Shown: positions 8,129-15,996 of the stretch, one piece after another
Numbering within the stretch: position 1 is the first letter of the stretch
How the letters are laid out: every line of letters begins with the position of its first letter
NCBI GenBank assembly: GCA_018110825.1
Contig: JAGBCL010000031.1
Location: forward strand, 98,846-162,845
DNA: 64,000 nucleotides
Direction: 5' to 3'
Source of the DNA: Oscillospiraceae bacterium
Lineage (GTDB): Bacteria; Bacillota; Clostridia; Oscillospirales; Ruminococcaceae
The notes under the pieces: generated by a model
Told to the model about the DNA's origin: nothing
The model's input: only the letters and a program-made list of their open reading frames with translations
The model's database searches: none
Made by a program: the position numbers and the translations under genes

Positions 8129-10324
8129 ATGCGACTGAAAGCTGAAACTGTATGCACAATTGACGCACTTATCCAGAAAATTCTGGACGATGACAAGCAG
8201 TATGACCTGAGTAAAATTATTTCCGCATATGAATTTGCCGCAAAGGCACACGCAAATCAGGTGCGTTCATCGGGCGAGCCTTATATCACTCACCCGTTGG
8301 CTGTGTCCTTTATCCTGCTTGAGCTCGGTATGGACACGGATACAATCTGTGCGGCGATGCTTCACGATGTTGTGGAAGATACTGATACCACTCTCGAAGA
8401 GGTAAAGAAACTTTTCGGGCAGGACGTTGCTATGCTTGTTGACGGTGTAACAAAGCTGGGTAAGATTCCGCTGTTCACAAAGGAAGAGCAGCAGGCAGAA
8501 AATGTGCGTAAAATTCTTCTTGCAATGTCGCAGGATATACGTGTTATCCTTATCAAGCTCTGCGACCGTCTGCACAATATGCGTACCCTGCATTTCAGAC
8601 CTGCTCACAAGCAGAGAGCAACTGCACTTGAAACAATGAATATCTATGCTCCGATTGCGCACAGACTTGGTGTACGTACAATCAAGGAGGAAATCGAGGA
8701 TATCTCATTCCGCTATCTTGACCCCTATGCGTATAATGAAATCGAGCAGCTGCTGAAAATAAAGAATGACGAACGTGAAAGCTTCATTGATTCAATCAAA
8801 AGGCAGATTACAGAACGCTTTGCAGAGGCAAACTTTACCCGTCCCCCACAGGTTGACGGACGTGTAAAATCCATTTACGGCATTTATAAGAAAGCCTTTA
8901 TGCAGGGCAAAAGCATGGACGAAATCTATGACAAGTACGCAGTAAGAATTATCGTTGACAGCGTAATAGAGTGCTATAATTCGCTGGGTATCATCCACGA
9001 TATGTTCCGTCCTATCCCTAACCGCTTCAAGGACTACATCGCTACACCAAAATCAAATATGTACCAGTCACTGCATACAACCGTTATCGGCAGAGAGGGT
9101 ATTCCTTTCGAGGTGCAAATCAGAACATGGGATATGCACCACACCGCTGAATACGGTATCGCTGCACACTGGAAATACAAAGAGGGCATCAAGGGCAAAG
9201 ATAAGCTTGAAAGCCGCCTTGCGTGGATAAGACAGATTATTGAAGCACAGCAGGAAACAGACGACGTTGAGGAAATTGTCCGAACAATCAAGAGTGACCT
9301 TGCACCTGAGGAAACATTTGCATTCACACCAAAGGGAGACATCATCAGCCTCCCTAACGGCGCAAACATCATTGACTTTGCCTACGCTATCCATACACAG
9401 GTCGGCAACAAGATGAAGGGTGCAAAGGTTGACGGTAAGCTTGTTTCCCTTGACTATCAGCTTTCAACAGGTGAAATCGTTGAGATTATCACATCAAAAG
9501 ACCCCGACCACGGTCCTAACCGTGCGTGGCTTGATATATGCAAGACCAACGAAGCTAAATCCAAAATCCGTTCCTGGTTCAAGAAGGAACGCCGTGACGA
9601 GAATATTATCAAGGGCAGGGAAGAGCTTGAAAAGGAATTCAAGCGCAACTATATCCGTGTTCCCGATGAGGAACTGGAGAAATTCCTTGCTGACGATATG
9701 AAGCGTCACCACTGCAACACCCTTGACGACTTCTATGCAGCAATCGGCTACGGCGGTGTAATCCTCTCACGTATGATGCAGCGTATGAAGGACAAATATG
9801 CCAAGCTGTACGCTCATCACGAACAGGAAGTCAAGGCATTTACTCCTAAGAAAAGCTCTACGGGTATTGTTGTTGACGGCGAGGAAAACGTACTGGTCAA
9901 ATATTCTCAGTGCTGCAACCCGCTCCCCGGCGACGATATTATCGGCTTTATCACAAGAGGCCATGGTGTTTCCGTGCACAAGAAAGACTGTGAAAACTAC
10001 CTCAACGCAATCAAGTCGGGCAACGAGCCTGAACGCTGGATTGAAGTTACCTGGGCAGAAAATTCCATCAACAACAGCACGCCTATCTACAAGGTTACGC
10101 TGGACATTGTTGCAAGCGAGAATATTCTCATTCTTGCGGAAATTTCCAAAACCCTTGCAGAGCTTCATGTCCCTGTTTCCGAGCTTTCCGTAAGAGAGCT
10201 GAAAAATGGAAACAGCAGTATTGTTGTTACAATCAACACCGCTGGCGTTTCACAGCTCAACAACATTATTACAAGAATAAAGAAGCTGCCGAGTGTTATC
10301 CACGTCGACAGAACAGGAAAATAA
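8129..10324 (+). CDS. relA: Bifunctional (p)ppGpp synthetase/hydrolase (Rel)
   Basis: Makes and degrades (p)ppGpp in the stringent response. Domain order is the full-length Rel layout: HD hydrolase (about 30-180, with HD at 79-80 and ED at 83-84), nucleotidyl synthetase (about 235-345, RVKSIYGIYKK), TGS (about 395-455, FAFTPKGDIISLPNGA), a helical and Cys-containing zinc-finger-like region (QCCNPLPGDDI) and a C-terminal ACT domain. At 731 residues it is complete, and both active sites look intact, so it is a bifunctional Rel rather than a pure RelA. GGGGAAATT precedes the ATG. It is followed four bases later by the metallo-hydrolase gene. Confidence 0.96.
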   Translation: MRLKAETVCTIDALIQKILDDDKQYDLSKIISAYEFAAKAHANQVRSSGEPYITHPLAVSFILLELGMDTDTICAAMLHDVVEDTDTTLEEVKKLFGQDVAMLVDGVTKLGKIPLFTKEEQQAENVRKILLAMSQDIRVILIKLCDRLHNMRTLHFRPAHKQRATALETMNIYAPIAHRLGVRTIKEEIEDISFRYLDPYAYNEIEQLLKIKNDERESFIDSIKRQITERFAEANFTRPPQVDGRVKSIYGIYKKAFMQGKSMDEIYDKYAVRIIVDSVIECYNSLGIIHDMFRPIPNRFKDYIATPKSNMYQSLHTTVIGREGIPFEVQIRTWDMHHTAEYGIAAHWKYKEGIKGKDKLESRLAWIRQIIEAQQETDDVEEIVRTIKSDLAPEETFAFTPKGDIISLPNGANIIDFAYAIHTQVGNKMKGAKVDGKLVSLDYQLSTGEIVEIITSKDPDHGPNRAWLDICKTNEAKSKIRSWFKKERRDENIIKGREELEKEFKRNYIRVPDEELEKFLADDMKRHHCNTLDDFYAAIGYGGVILSRMMQRMKDKYAKLYAHHEQEVKAFTPKKSSTGIVVDGEENVLVKYSQCCNPLPGDDIIGFITRGHGVSVHKKDCENYLNAIKSGNEPERWIEVTWAENSINNSTPIYKVTLDIVASENILILAEISKTLAELHVPVSELSVRELKNGNSSIVVTINTAGVSQLNNIITRIKKLPSVIHVDRTGK

Positions 10325-10328
10325 AATT

Positions 10329-10979
10329 ATGAAGATTATTAAACTAAAGCCGCAGGGAATGTTTGCGGTAAACAGCTATCTCGTTGTTTCGGAAAAGAAC
10401 AACGCTGTACTTATTGATGCGCCTGAGGGTGCGGAAGGCATACTTGCTGAAATTGAAAAGCAGGGTGTGAAGCTGAACAAAATCCTGCTTACACACGGTC
10501 ACTGCGACCACATTGAGTCGGTTGCGGAAATTGCTGAAAAGACAGGTGCAGAGGTGTTTATCCACACCAATGACGCACCAAAGCTCACAGACTCTTATCT
10601 CAATCTTTCCGAGTATTTTTCTATGTATATGGACGAGGTTACCCATTACAACCACGGCATCTGCGTTGACGACGGGGACACCATTATCGAAGACGAACTG
10701 CTGTTCACAGTGTTCCACACTCCCGGTCATTCAAGCGGAAGCGTCTGCTACATTCTTGACGACGTGATTTTCAGCGGTGACACACTTTTCCGTGACTCAA
10801 TCGGAAGAACGGATATGCCTGACGGCGACCCTATCAAGCTTTTTGCATCGCTCAAGACTCTTGAGCAGTTCGAGGGAAGATTTGACGATTACCGTCTGCT
10901 TGCGGGTCACGGCCCTGAAAGCACCCTTAATCGTGAAAAGCTGCACAACCCATATCTCCGTGGAAATATGTTTGAATAA
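10329..10979 (+). CDS. MBL-fold metallo-hydrolase (glyoxalase II-like, YcbL type)
   Basis: Metallo-beta-lactamase-fold hydrolase of 216 residues. Metal ligands are THGHCDH at 55-61, HTPGHSSG, the bridging aspartate in SGDTLFRDSIGR and the late GHGPES histidine. This set matches the small glyoxalase-II-like YcbL branch, which commonly sits after relA in Firmicutes. I chose the ATG at 10329, just after the relA stop, because an upstream in-frame codon would put the first 12 residues inside relA. The true substrate of this branch is not settled; a thioester hydrolase role is possible. Confidence 0.9.
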   Translation: MKIIKLKPQGMFAVNSYLVVSEKNNAVLIDAPEGAEGILAEIEKQGVKLNKILLTHGHCDHIESVAEIAEKTGAEVFIHTNDAPKLTDSYLNLSEYFSMYMDEVTHYNHGICVDDGDTIIEDELLFTVFHTPGHSSGSVCYILDDVIFSGDTLFRDSIGRTDMPDGDPIKLFASLKTLEQFEGRFDDYRLLAGHGPESTLNREKLHNPYLRGNMFE

Positions 10980-11006
10980 AATGCTATTTTAAAAGGAAAT
11001 TTTCAG

Positions 11007-12470
11007 ATGACTATATGTTTTATCGGCAACAGCTTCAAGTACGAAATTGAAGCTGTTATGAAGCTTTTTCTTCCCCTTGTAACATTTGATTTTCTCTTTG
11101 AGGAAACAGTTGACGAGGGCGACGTGTGCATTGTAAACCGTACCGAAAATGAAAACGGCCGCACACTTTCCGTAAAGGTCAGACTTGACGGTAAGGAAGA
11201 AAGAGAAGTTGTCACCGCAGAGGGCGGATTCTCCGACAAAGAGGACGAAGCTGAACTTTGCAGAATGTTATACCGAATTATGCAAAGGCTTACGGGAATT
11301 ACTCCTGCCTGGGGATGTCTTACGGGAATCCGTCCCGTCAAAAAGGTGAACAAGCTTCTTGATGAGGGCCTTGGCAAGGACGAGATTTTTAACGTCCTGA
11401 AAAAGCAGTATTACGTTTCTGACGAAAAGCTGGAACTAGCCTACAAGACCGCTTGCGCGCAGGTTGAACCACTTAAAGCACTGGACAAGCGTTCTTATTC
11501 GCTTTATATTTCGGTACCATTCTGTCCGTCACGTTGCAGCTATTGCTCTTTCGTAAGCCACTCAATCGAAACTCCAAACGCAAAGAAGCTTCTTCCGCAA
11601 TATGTTGGAAAGCTTTGCGAGGAAATTGAACTGACGGCGAAAATTGCCCGTGAACTTGATTTGCGACTTGATACAATCTACATCGGAGGCGGCACTCCCA
11701 CATCATTTTCCGCTGAACAGCTTGAAGCTGTTATGGGTGCGGTGCAAAAAAACTTTGACATTTCAAAAATACGTGAATATACTGTAGAAGCAGGACGTTC
11801 CGATACAATTACCGCAAAAAAGCTTGAGGTAATCCGTGATTTTGGTGCAACGAGAATTTCCGTCAACCCTCAGACAATGAACGACGACGTGCTGAAGGCA
11901 ATCGGCAGACGGCACAGCGCCGAGGACGTTGTTGAGGCGTACAGAATGGCGAGAAAGCTTGGTTTCACCAACATCAATATGGATACAATCGCAGGTTTGC
12001 CTACGGATACTCCCGAGGGCTTTAAGCATACTATCGAAACACTTTGCGACCTTGACCCCGAAAGTATTACCATTCACACCCTGACGGTTAAGCGTTCTTC
12101 AAACCTGTTTATGCAGGAGGAAAGAAGCGTTGACAGCCGTATCGGCGAAATGGTAAGCTACGGACAGAAAAAACTGCTTGAAACAGGGTATCTCCCCTAC
12201 TACCTTTATCGGCAGAAGAATACAGTTGACAACCTTGAAAACGTTGGCTTTGCGAAGGAAGGCTACGAGTGCCTTTACAACATCTACATAATGGAAGAAG
12301 TGCAGACTATTCTTGCTGTGGGTGCGGCAGGCTCGACAAAGCTTGTGAACAACGCAACAGGCAAAATCGAAAGGCTGTTCAACTACAAATTCCCTTATGA
12401 GTACATTTCAAGATATGACAAAATGATTTTAAAGAAGGACTGCATTTCTGAGTTCTTCAATAATATTTAG
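11007..12470 (+). CDS. hemZ: Radical SAM coproporphyrinogen dehydrogenase HemZ
   Basis: Oxygen-independent coproporphyrinogen III oxidase-like radical SAM protein. The Firmicute HemZ N-terminal domain (about 1-160, including the GCLTGIRPVKK segment) precedes the SAM domain, whose iron-sulfur motif CPSRCSYC lies near 173-180. IGGGTPTS and the later SVNPQTM segment fit the SAM-binding core, and the HemN-type C-terminus is present. At 487 residues it has the HemZ length. No other heme gene is nearby, and many anaerobes with HemZ lack a full heme pathway, so the in vivo role is uncertain. AAAAGGAAA lies nine bases before the ATG. Confidence 0.93.
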   Translation: MTICFIGNSFKYEIEAVMKLFLPLVTFDFLFEETVDEGDVCIVNRTENENGRTLSVKVRLDGKEEREVVTAEGGFSDKEDEAELCRMLYRIMQRLTGITPAWGCLTGIRPVKKVNKLLDEGLGKDEIFNVLKKQYYVSDEKLELAYKTACAQVEPLKALDKRSYSLYISVPFCPSRCSYCSFVSHSIETPNAKKLLPQYVGKLCEEIELTAKIARELDLRLDTIYIGGGTPTSFSAEQLEAVMGAVQKNFDISKIREYTVEAGRSDTITAKKLEVIRDFGATRISVNPQTMNDDVLKAIGRRHSAEDVVEAYRMARKLGFTNINMDTIAGLPTDTPEGFKHTIETLCDLDPESITIHTLTVKRSSNLFMQEERSVDSRIGEMVSYGQKKLLETGYLPYYLYRQKNTVDNLENVGFAKEGYECLYNIYIMEEVQTILAVGAAGSTKLVNNATGKIERLFNYKFPYEYISRYDKMILKKDCISEFFNNI

Positions 12471-12483
12471 GAGGATTTTTATT

Positions 12484-12834
12484 ATGGAATTCAATTTTGA
12501 CAGCATCGTTGCAGGTGCAAAGGACCTTTTCGACAAAGCTTCCACAAAAGCAGGCGAGGCAATTGACTATTCAAAGGTACAGATTGACAGAAGTCAGCTT
12601 CGTGTAAAGCTCAAGGAAAAGTATACTGAGCTTGGCAAGGCTTACTACGCTGAAAAAATGACAGGCACAGACCGTTCTTATGCCATGGATAAGCTTGTTG
12701 ATGAAATTACTGAAATAAAGTTCAAGCTTGAAGAATCAGAGCCTAAGAAGGTCAAGAAATGTCCTCAGTGCGGTGCTGAATGTGCAAAGGATATCGCTTT
12801 CTGCGGCAAGTGCGGAGCAAAGCTTGACGTATGA
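12484..12834 (+). CDS. Zinc-ribbon domain protein
   Basis: Small soluble protein of 116 residues. Residues 1-85 are charged and probably helical (amphipathic, Lys/Glu rich). The C-terminus is a zinc ribbon, CPQCGAEC followed by CGKCGAKL, at about 92-113. This layout resembles small Clostridial zinc-ribbon proteins of unknown function. It is 13 bases after hemZ and overlaps the RlmD start by four bases (ATGA), so it is translated with them. GGAGG precedes the ATG. No specific function is assigned. Confidence 0.8.
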   Translation: MEFNFDSIVAGAKDLFDKASTKAGEAIDYSKVQIDRSQLRVKLKEKYTELGKAYYAEKMTGTDRSYAMDKLVDEITEIKFKLEESEPKKVKKCPQCGAECAKDIAFCGKCGAKLDV

Positions 12835-14195
12835 TAAAGAAGAATGATTTCCGCACGCTTGAAATAACTGGAATGACCGCCGAGGGAAACGGCGTCGGAA
12901 GAACCGAGGACGGTATGGCGGTATTCGTACCGCTTACCGCTGTCGGTGACGTTATTTCCTGCAAGATTGTCAAGGTTGCGAAAAGCTACTGCTACGGCAT
13001 TATCGACAAGCTTATCACTCCATCTTCCGACCGTACAGAGAGCAATTGTCCCGTATCGGCAAAGTGCGGTGGCTGTACGTTCCGTCACATTTCCTATGAG
13101 GCGGAGCTTTCGGTAAAGGACAAGCTTGTCCGTGACGCTTTTGAGCGTTTGGGCGGCTTCAGGGATATTCCCTTTGAGGAAATCTGCGGCGGCGAAACCG
13201 AGTTTTACCGCAACAAGGCACAGTACCCCGTTGCGGAGCAGGACGGCAAGGCTGTCTGCGGCTTCTACTCAAAGAGAAGCCACCGTGTTGTTCCGTATTG
13301 CGGCTGTACGCTTCAGCCAGAAATATTCGGCAAGCTTGCACAATTTTGCCTTGACTATGTGAATGAGAAGAAAATTCCTGCTTATAATGAGGAAACGGGA
13401 AACGGCGTGCTCCGTCACATCTATATCAGACGTGGCTTTCACAGCGGAGAGATTATGCTCTGCTTTGTTGTAAAGAACGATAAATACAAGGCTCAGTTTG
13501 CCGAACTTGGCGCACTTGCGGCGGAAAAATTTGACGGCATAAAGAGCGTTGTTATGAACATAAATCCGAAAAACACCAACGTAATTATGGGCGACAGAAA
13601 TATTACTCTCTGGGGCAATGACGAGATTTGTGACGTGCTCTGCGGCAAGAAGATTACCCTTTCGCCGATGTCCTTCTATCAGGTGAACACGGCTCAGGCT
13701 GAGAAGCTTTACCGCTGCGGTATGGACTACGCTGAGCTTACAGGCGGTGAAACTGTACTGGACTTGTACTGCGGTGCGGGTACGATTGGCTTGTCTTTTT
13801 CGGACAAAGCTGGCAAAATCATCGGCTGTGAGATTATCCCCGAGGCTGTTGAAAATGCGAAGCATAACGCCGAAGCGAACGGTGTTACAAATGCTGAATT
13901 CTACTGTGGTGACGCGGGAAAGCTTGCTGAAAAGCTTGCAAATGAGAACATCAGACCTGACGTTGTGGTTATTGACCCGCCAAGAAAGGGCTGTGACGAG
14001 CTTACTCTTGACAGCATTGTGCGTATGGCTCCGAAACGTATTGTAATGATTTCCTGCAACCCCGCTACTGCGGCAAGAGATGCGAAGTATCTTGCGGAAA
14101 AGGGTTATGCTCCGAGAAAGGTACGTGCCTTTGATTTGTTCCCGAGGACAAGTCATGTGGAGTGTGTGTGTAAATTTGAAAAGGAGCACCTATGA
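12831..14195 (+). CDS. rlmD: 23S rRNA (uracil-5-)-methyltransferase, RlmD/RumA family
   Basis: SAM-dependent RNA m5U methyltransferase. Order: TRAM RNA-binding domain (about 5-60), iron-sulfur cysteine cluster (CPVSAKCGGC then a later Cys), central domain, and a C-terminal Rossmann methylase with LDLYCGAGTIGL, DPPRKGCD and SCNPAT, whose cysteine is the nucleophile. Length of 454 fits the family. In Firmicutes several paralogues (RlmCD, RlmD, TrmA-like) share this build, so the exact uridine is inferred only at family level. The ATG overlaps the stop of the zinc-ribbon gene, and its own stop overlaps the next start (ATGA), showing translational coupling. Confidence 0.92.
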   Translation: MIKKNDFRTLEITGMTAEGNGVGRTEDGMAVFVPLTAVGDVISCKIVKVAKSYCYGIIDKLITPSSDRTESNCPVSAKCGGCTFRHISYEAELSVKDKLVRDAFERLGGFRDIPFEEICGGETEFYRNKAQYPVAEQDGKAVCGFYSKRSHRVVPYCGCTLQPEIFGKLAQFCLDYVNEKKIPAYNEETGNGVLRHIYIRRGFHSGEIMLCFVVKNDKYKAQFAELGALAAEKFDGIKSVVMNINPKNTNVIMGDRNITLWGNDEICDVLCGKKITLSPMSFYQVNTAQAEKLYRCGMDYAELTGGETVLDLYCGAGTIGLSFSDKAGKIIGCEIIPEAVENAKHNAEANGVTNAEFYCGDAGKLAEKLANENIRPDVVVIDPPRKGCDELTLDSIVRMAPKRIVMISCNPATAARDAKYLAEKGYAPRKVRAFDLFPRTSHVECVCKFEKEHL

Positions 14196-14731
14196 TAATT
14201 CTCGTTGATATGGACGACACAATCGAAAACCTGACGGAAGCGTGGATAAACTACGCAAACAAGCGGTTTCACACGGCTGTCAATGCGGCTGATATTACGA
14301 CGTGGGACCCGTCAGAAGCTTTCCCCTCCGTTTCCCACGAGGAAATGTACGCGCTCTTACTTGAGGACGAGCTGTACGAAACGGTTGAGCCCTTTGAGGG
14401 AGCGGTGCACTACTTACAGAAGCTGATTTCTGATGGACACGAGGTTTTCATTGTTACAAACTCCCCCTATCAGGTGATGAAAGCGAAGATGGAAAAGGTG
14501 CTGTTCAGACACTTCCCTTTCATTGACTGGAAGCACGTTATCATCACGGGCAACAAGACACTTATCAAGGGCGATGTGCTGATTGATGACGGCGTACATA
14601 ACCTGCAGGGTGGCGATTACGCAAAGCTGCTTTTCACCGCACCACACAACCGAAGTTTTGACGCTGAGGGAAATGGTATGATAAGGGTGAATTGCTGGGA
14701 AGAAGTCTACAAAGCTGTAATGGAAATCTGA
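14192..14731 (+). CDS. HAD-family 5'(3')-deoxyribonucleotidase
   Basis: Haloacid-dehalogenase phosphatase of the NT5C group, which removes phosphate from (deoxy)nucleoside monophosphates. DMDDTIE at 6-12 is motif I with the nucleophile and acid/base aspartates. VTNSP is motif II, a lysine in GNKTLIKGD is motif III, and DDG is motif IV. At 179 residues it matches bacterial members. It overlaps the preceding methylase by four bases and probably belongs to the same transcript, with the next gene starting 38 bases later. Confidence 0.85.
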   Translation: MIILVDMDDTIENLTEAWINYANKRFHTAVNAADITTWDPSEAFPSVSHEEMYALLLEDELYETVEPFEGAVHYLQKLISDGHEVFIVTNSPYQVMKAKMEKVLFRHFPFIDWKHVIITGNKTLIKGDVLIDDGVHNLQGGDYAKLLFTAPHNRSFDAEGNGMIRVNCWEEVYKAVMEI

Positions 14732-14769
14732 TTACATTTATTTGGGCACAAACAGGATGGAGGATTACA

Positions 14770-15291
14770 ATGAATAAAAGCTTGCTCAGGAAAATTCTTT
14801 TGGTAATTGTATCTGCACTTGATTGGTTCTTTTCTGTGGGATATATGAGGGAAATGTATCTCACTTTGTCAAAGGAAAATCTGATTGAATATGCCGACGA
14901 GGCAATTGTTGACGGTGCTGATATTTCGCCGTTTGTAAATCTCAGTGTTGCAGCAACAAACGGTTTCGTTTCATTCATTATGCTTATCGGATATGTGTTT
15001 ATTACAACCATATTCATTGCATTTTTTGCATTAATACTCCGTGCAGCAACAATCAGAAAAAAAGATGTTGTTGAGCATTCGGAAATTAAATTCACAAAGT
15101 GGTTCATCATAATTTCCTCAGCAGCGGCTTTTATCGTCTCTATCCTTGTTTCGAACGTAAGATTTATCGTATATGCGGCAGCACTTTGCTGGCAGCAGCC
15201 AGTGTTTATGCTGATGATTTACTATTTACCATTGCGAAATCGCTTTAAAAATGGACGTGAAGAAGTTTCTCCCGATAACAGCAACAACTAA
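14770..15291 (+). CDS. Membrane protein of unknown function
   Basis: Unrecognised 173-residue protein with about four hydrophobic segments: roughly 8-24, 55-85 (long, probably one helix with a flexible end), 108-127 and 130-152. The C-terminus is hydrophilic. The start at 14770 is chosen because GGATGGAGGA lies seven bases upstream; an earlier in-frame codon would overlap the nucleotidase gene. It sits between the nucleotidase and the TPR lipoprotein with an 18-base gap to the latter. No motif suggests transport or enzymatic function. Confidence 0.7.
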   Translation: MNKSLLRKILLVIVSALDWFFSVGYMREMYLTLSKENLIEYADEAIVDGADISPFVNLSVAATNGFVSFIMLIGYVFITTIFIAFFALILRAATIRKKDVVEHSEIKFTKWFIIISSAAAFIVSILVSNVRFIVYAAALCWQQPVFMLMIYYLPLRNRFKNGREEVSPDNSNN

Positions 15292-15309
15292 AAGAAAGGA
15301 CTGTATTCT

Positions 15310-15954
15310 ATGAAACTGCGAAAGCTTGCGGCTGTGCTTGCGATTGCATCGGCACTTGTTTTTACCGCTTGTGAGGGAACTCCTACCGGGGACAAGTCTG
15401 CCCGAAACGGCGACAGCTTATACAAGGAACAGAAATACACTGAGGCGCTTGAAAGCTATTTTGAGGCTCAGGAAAAGGGGCTTAATGCATACCGAGAGGA
15501 AAAGCTTTATGCAGGAATAGCAAACTGCTACTGCAAGCTTGGCGAATACAAAAGTTGCATAGAATACTACAATAAGATTCTTGAAATTGAACCTGTAAAC
15601 TTTGAAGCGTGGGTAAATCTTGGTGTTTCATACAGAAAAACGGGTGACCGTGACAAAGCTATGGAAAGCTACAAAAAAGCATTGGAATACGACCCTGAGA
15701 GCAATGCATCCGTTCCGCTTTACACAAGTCTTGGCTCGATTTACATTGAACTTGACAAGCCAATGTCAGCGATAAAATATCTTGAAAAGGCACGGGAATT
15801 CTGTCCCGAAAAGGCTGATGTCCACGCATATCTTGCAATTGCCTACAAGATGGCATTTGAGCCTGCAAAATCGGCAGAGGCACTTGAAAAGGCAAAGGCT
15901 TTGGGATACCCGAAGATTGACGCAATTCAGGAACAATTGAATAAACTGAACTAA
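15310..15954 (+). CDS. TPR-repeat lipoprotein
   Basis: Secreted lipoprotein of 214 residues. The signal peptide ends in a lipobox (VFTAC, Cys at 21). The mature part is made of about five tetratricopeptide repeats, with the usual pattern seen in KLGEYKSCIEYYNKILEIEP and KTGDRDKAMESYKKALEYDP. These are protein-protein interaction scaffolds, probably on the outer face of the membrane. Partner unknown. It is the last gene of the plus-strand run and is closed by a terminator shared with the convergent surface-protein gene. Confidence 0.88.
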   Translation: MKLRKLAAVLAIASALVFTACEGTPTGDKSARNGDSLYKEQKYTEALESYFEAQEKGLNAYREEKLYAGIANCYCKLGEYKSCIEYYNKILEIEPVNFEAWVNLGVSYRKTGDRDKAMESYKKALEYDPESNASVPLYTSLGSIYIELDKPMSAIKYLEKAREFCPEKADVHAYLAIAYKMAFEPAKSAEALEKAKALGYPKIDAIQEQLNKLN

Positions 15955-15961
15955 AAAAAAC

Positions 15962-15991
15962 AAGCCTTGCGGAAATATTTCCGCAAGGCTT
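15962..15991. terminator. Bidirectional terminator
   Basis: AAGCCTTGCGGAAA pairs with TTTCCGCAAGGCTT. It has A8 upstream and a T-rich run (TAATTTTTA) downstream, so it can stop transcription from both converging genes. Confidence 0.9.
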
Positions 15992-15996
15992 AATTT

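Noticed and set aside
13269-14189. 306-codon minus-strand frame opposite the RlmD-type methylase
   Set aside because: It is antisense to a gene with intact motifs and has the composition of a shadow frame.
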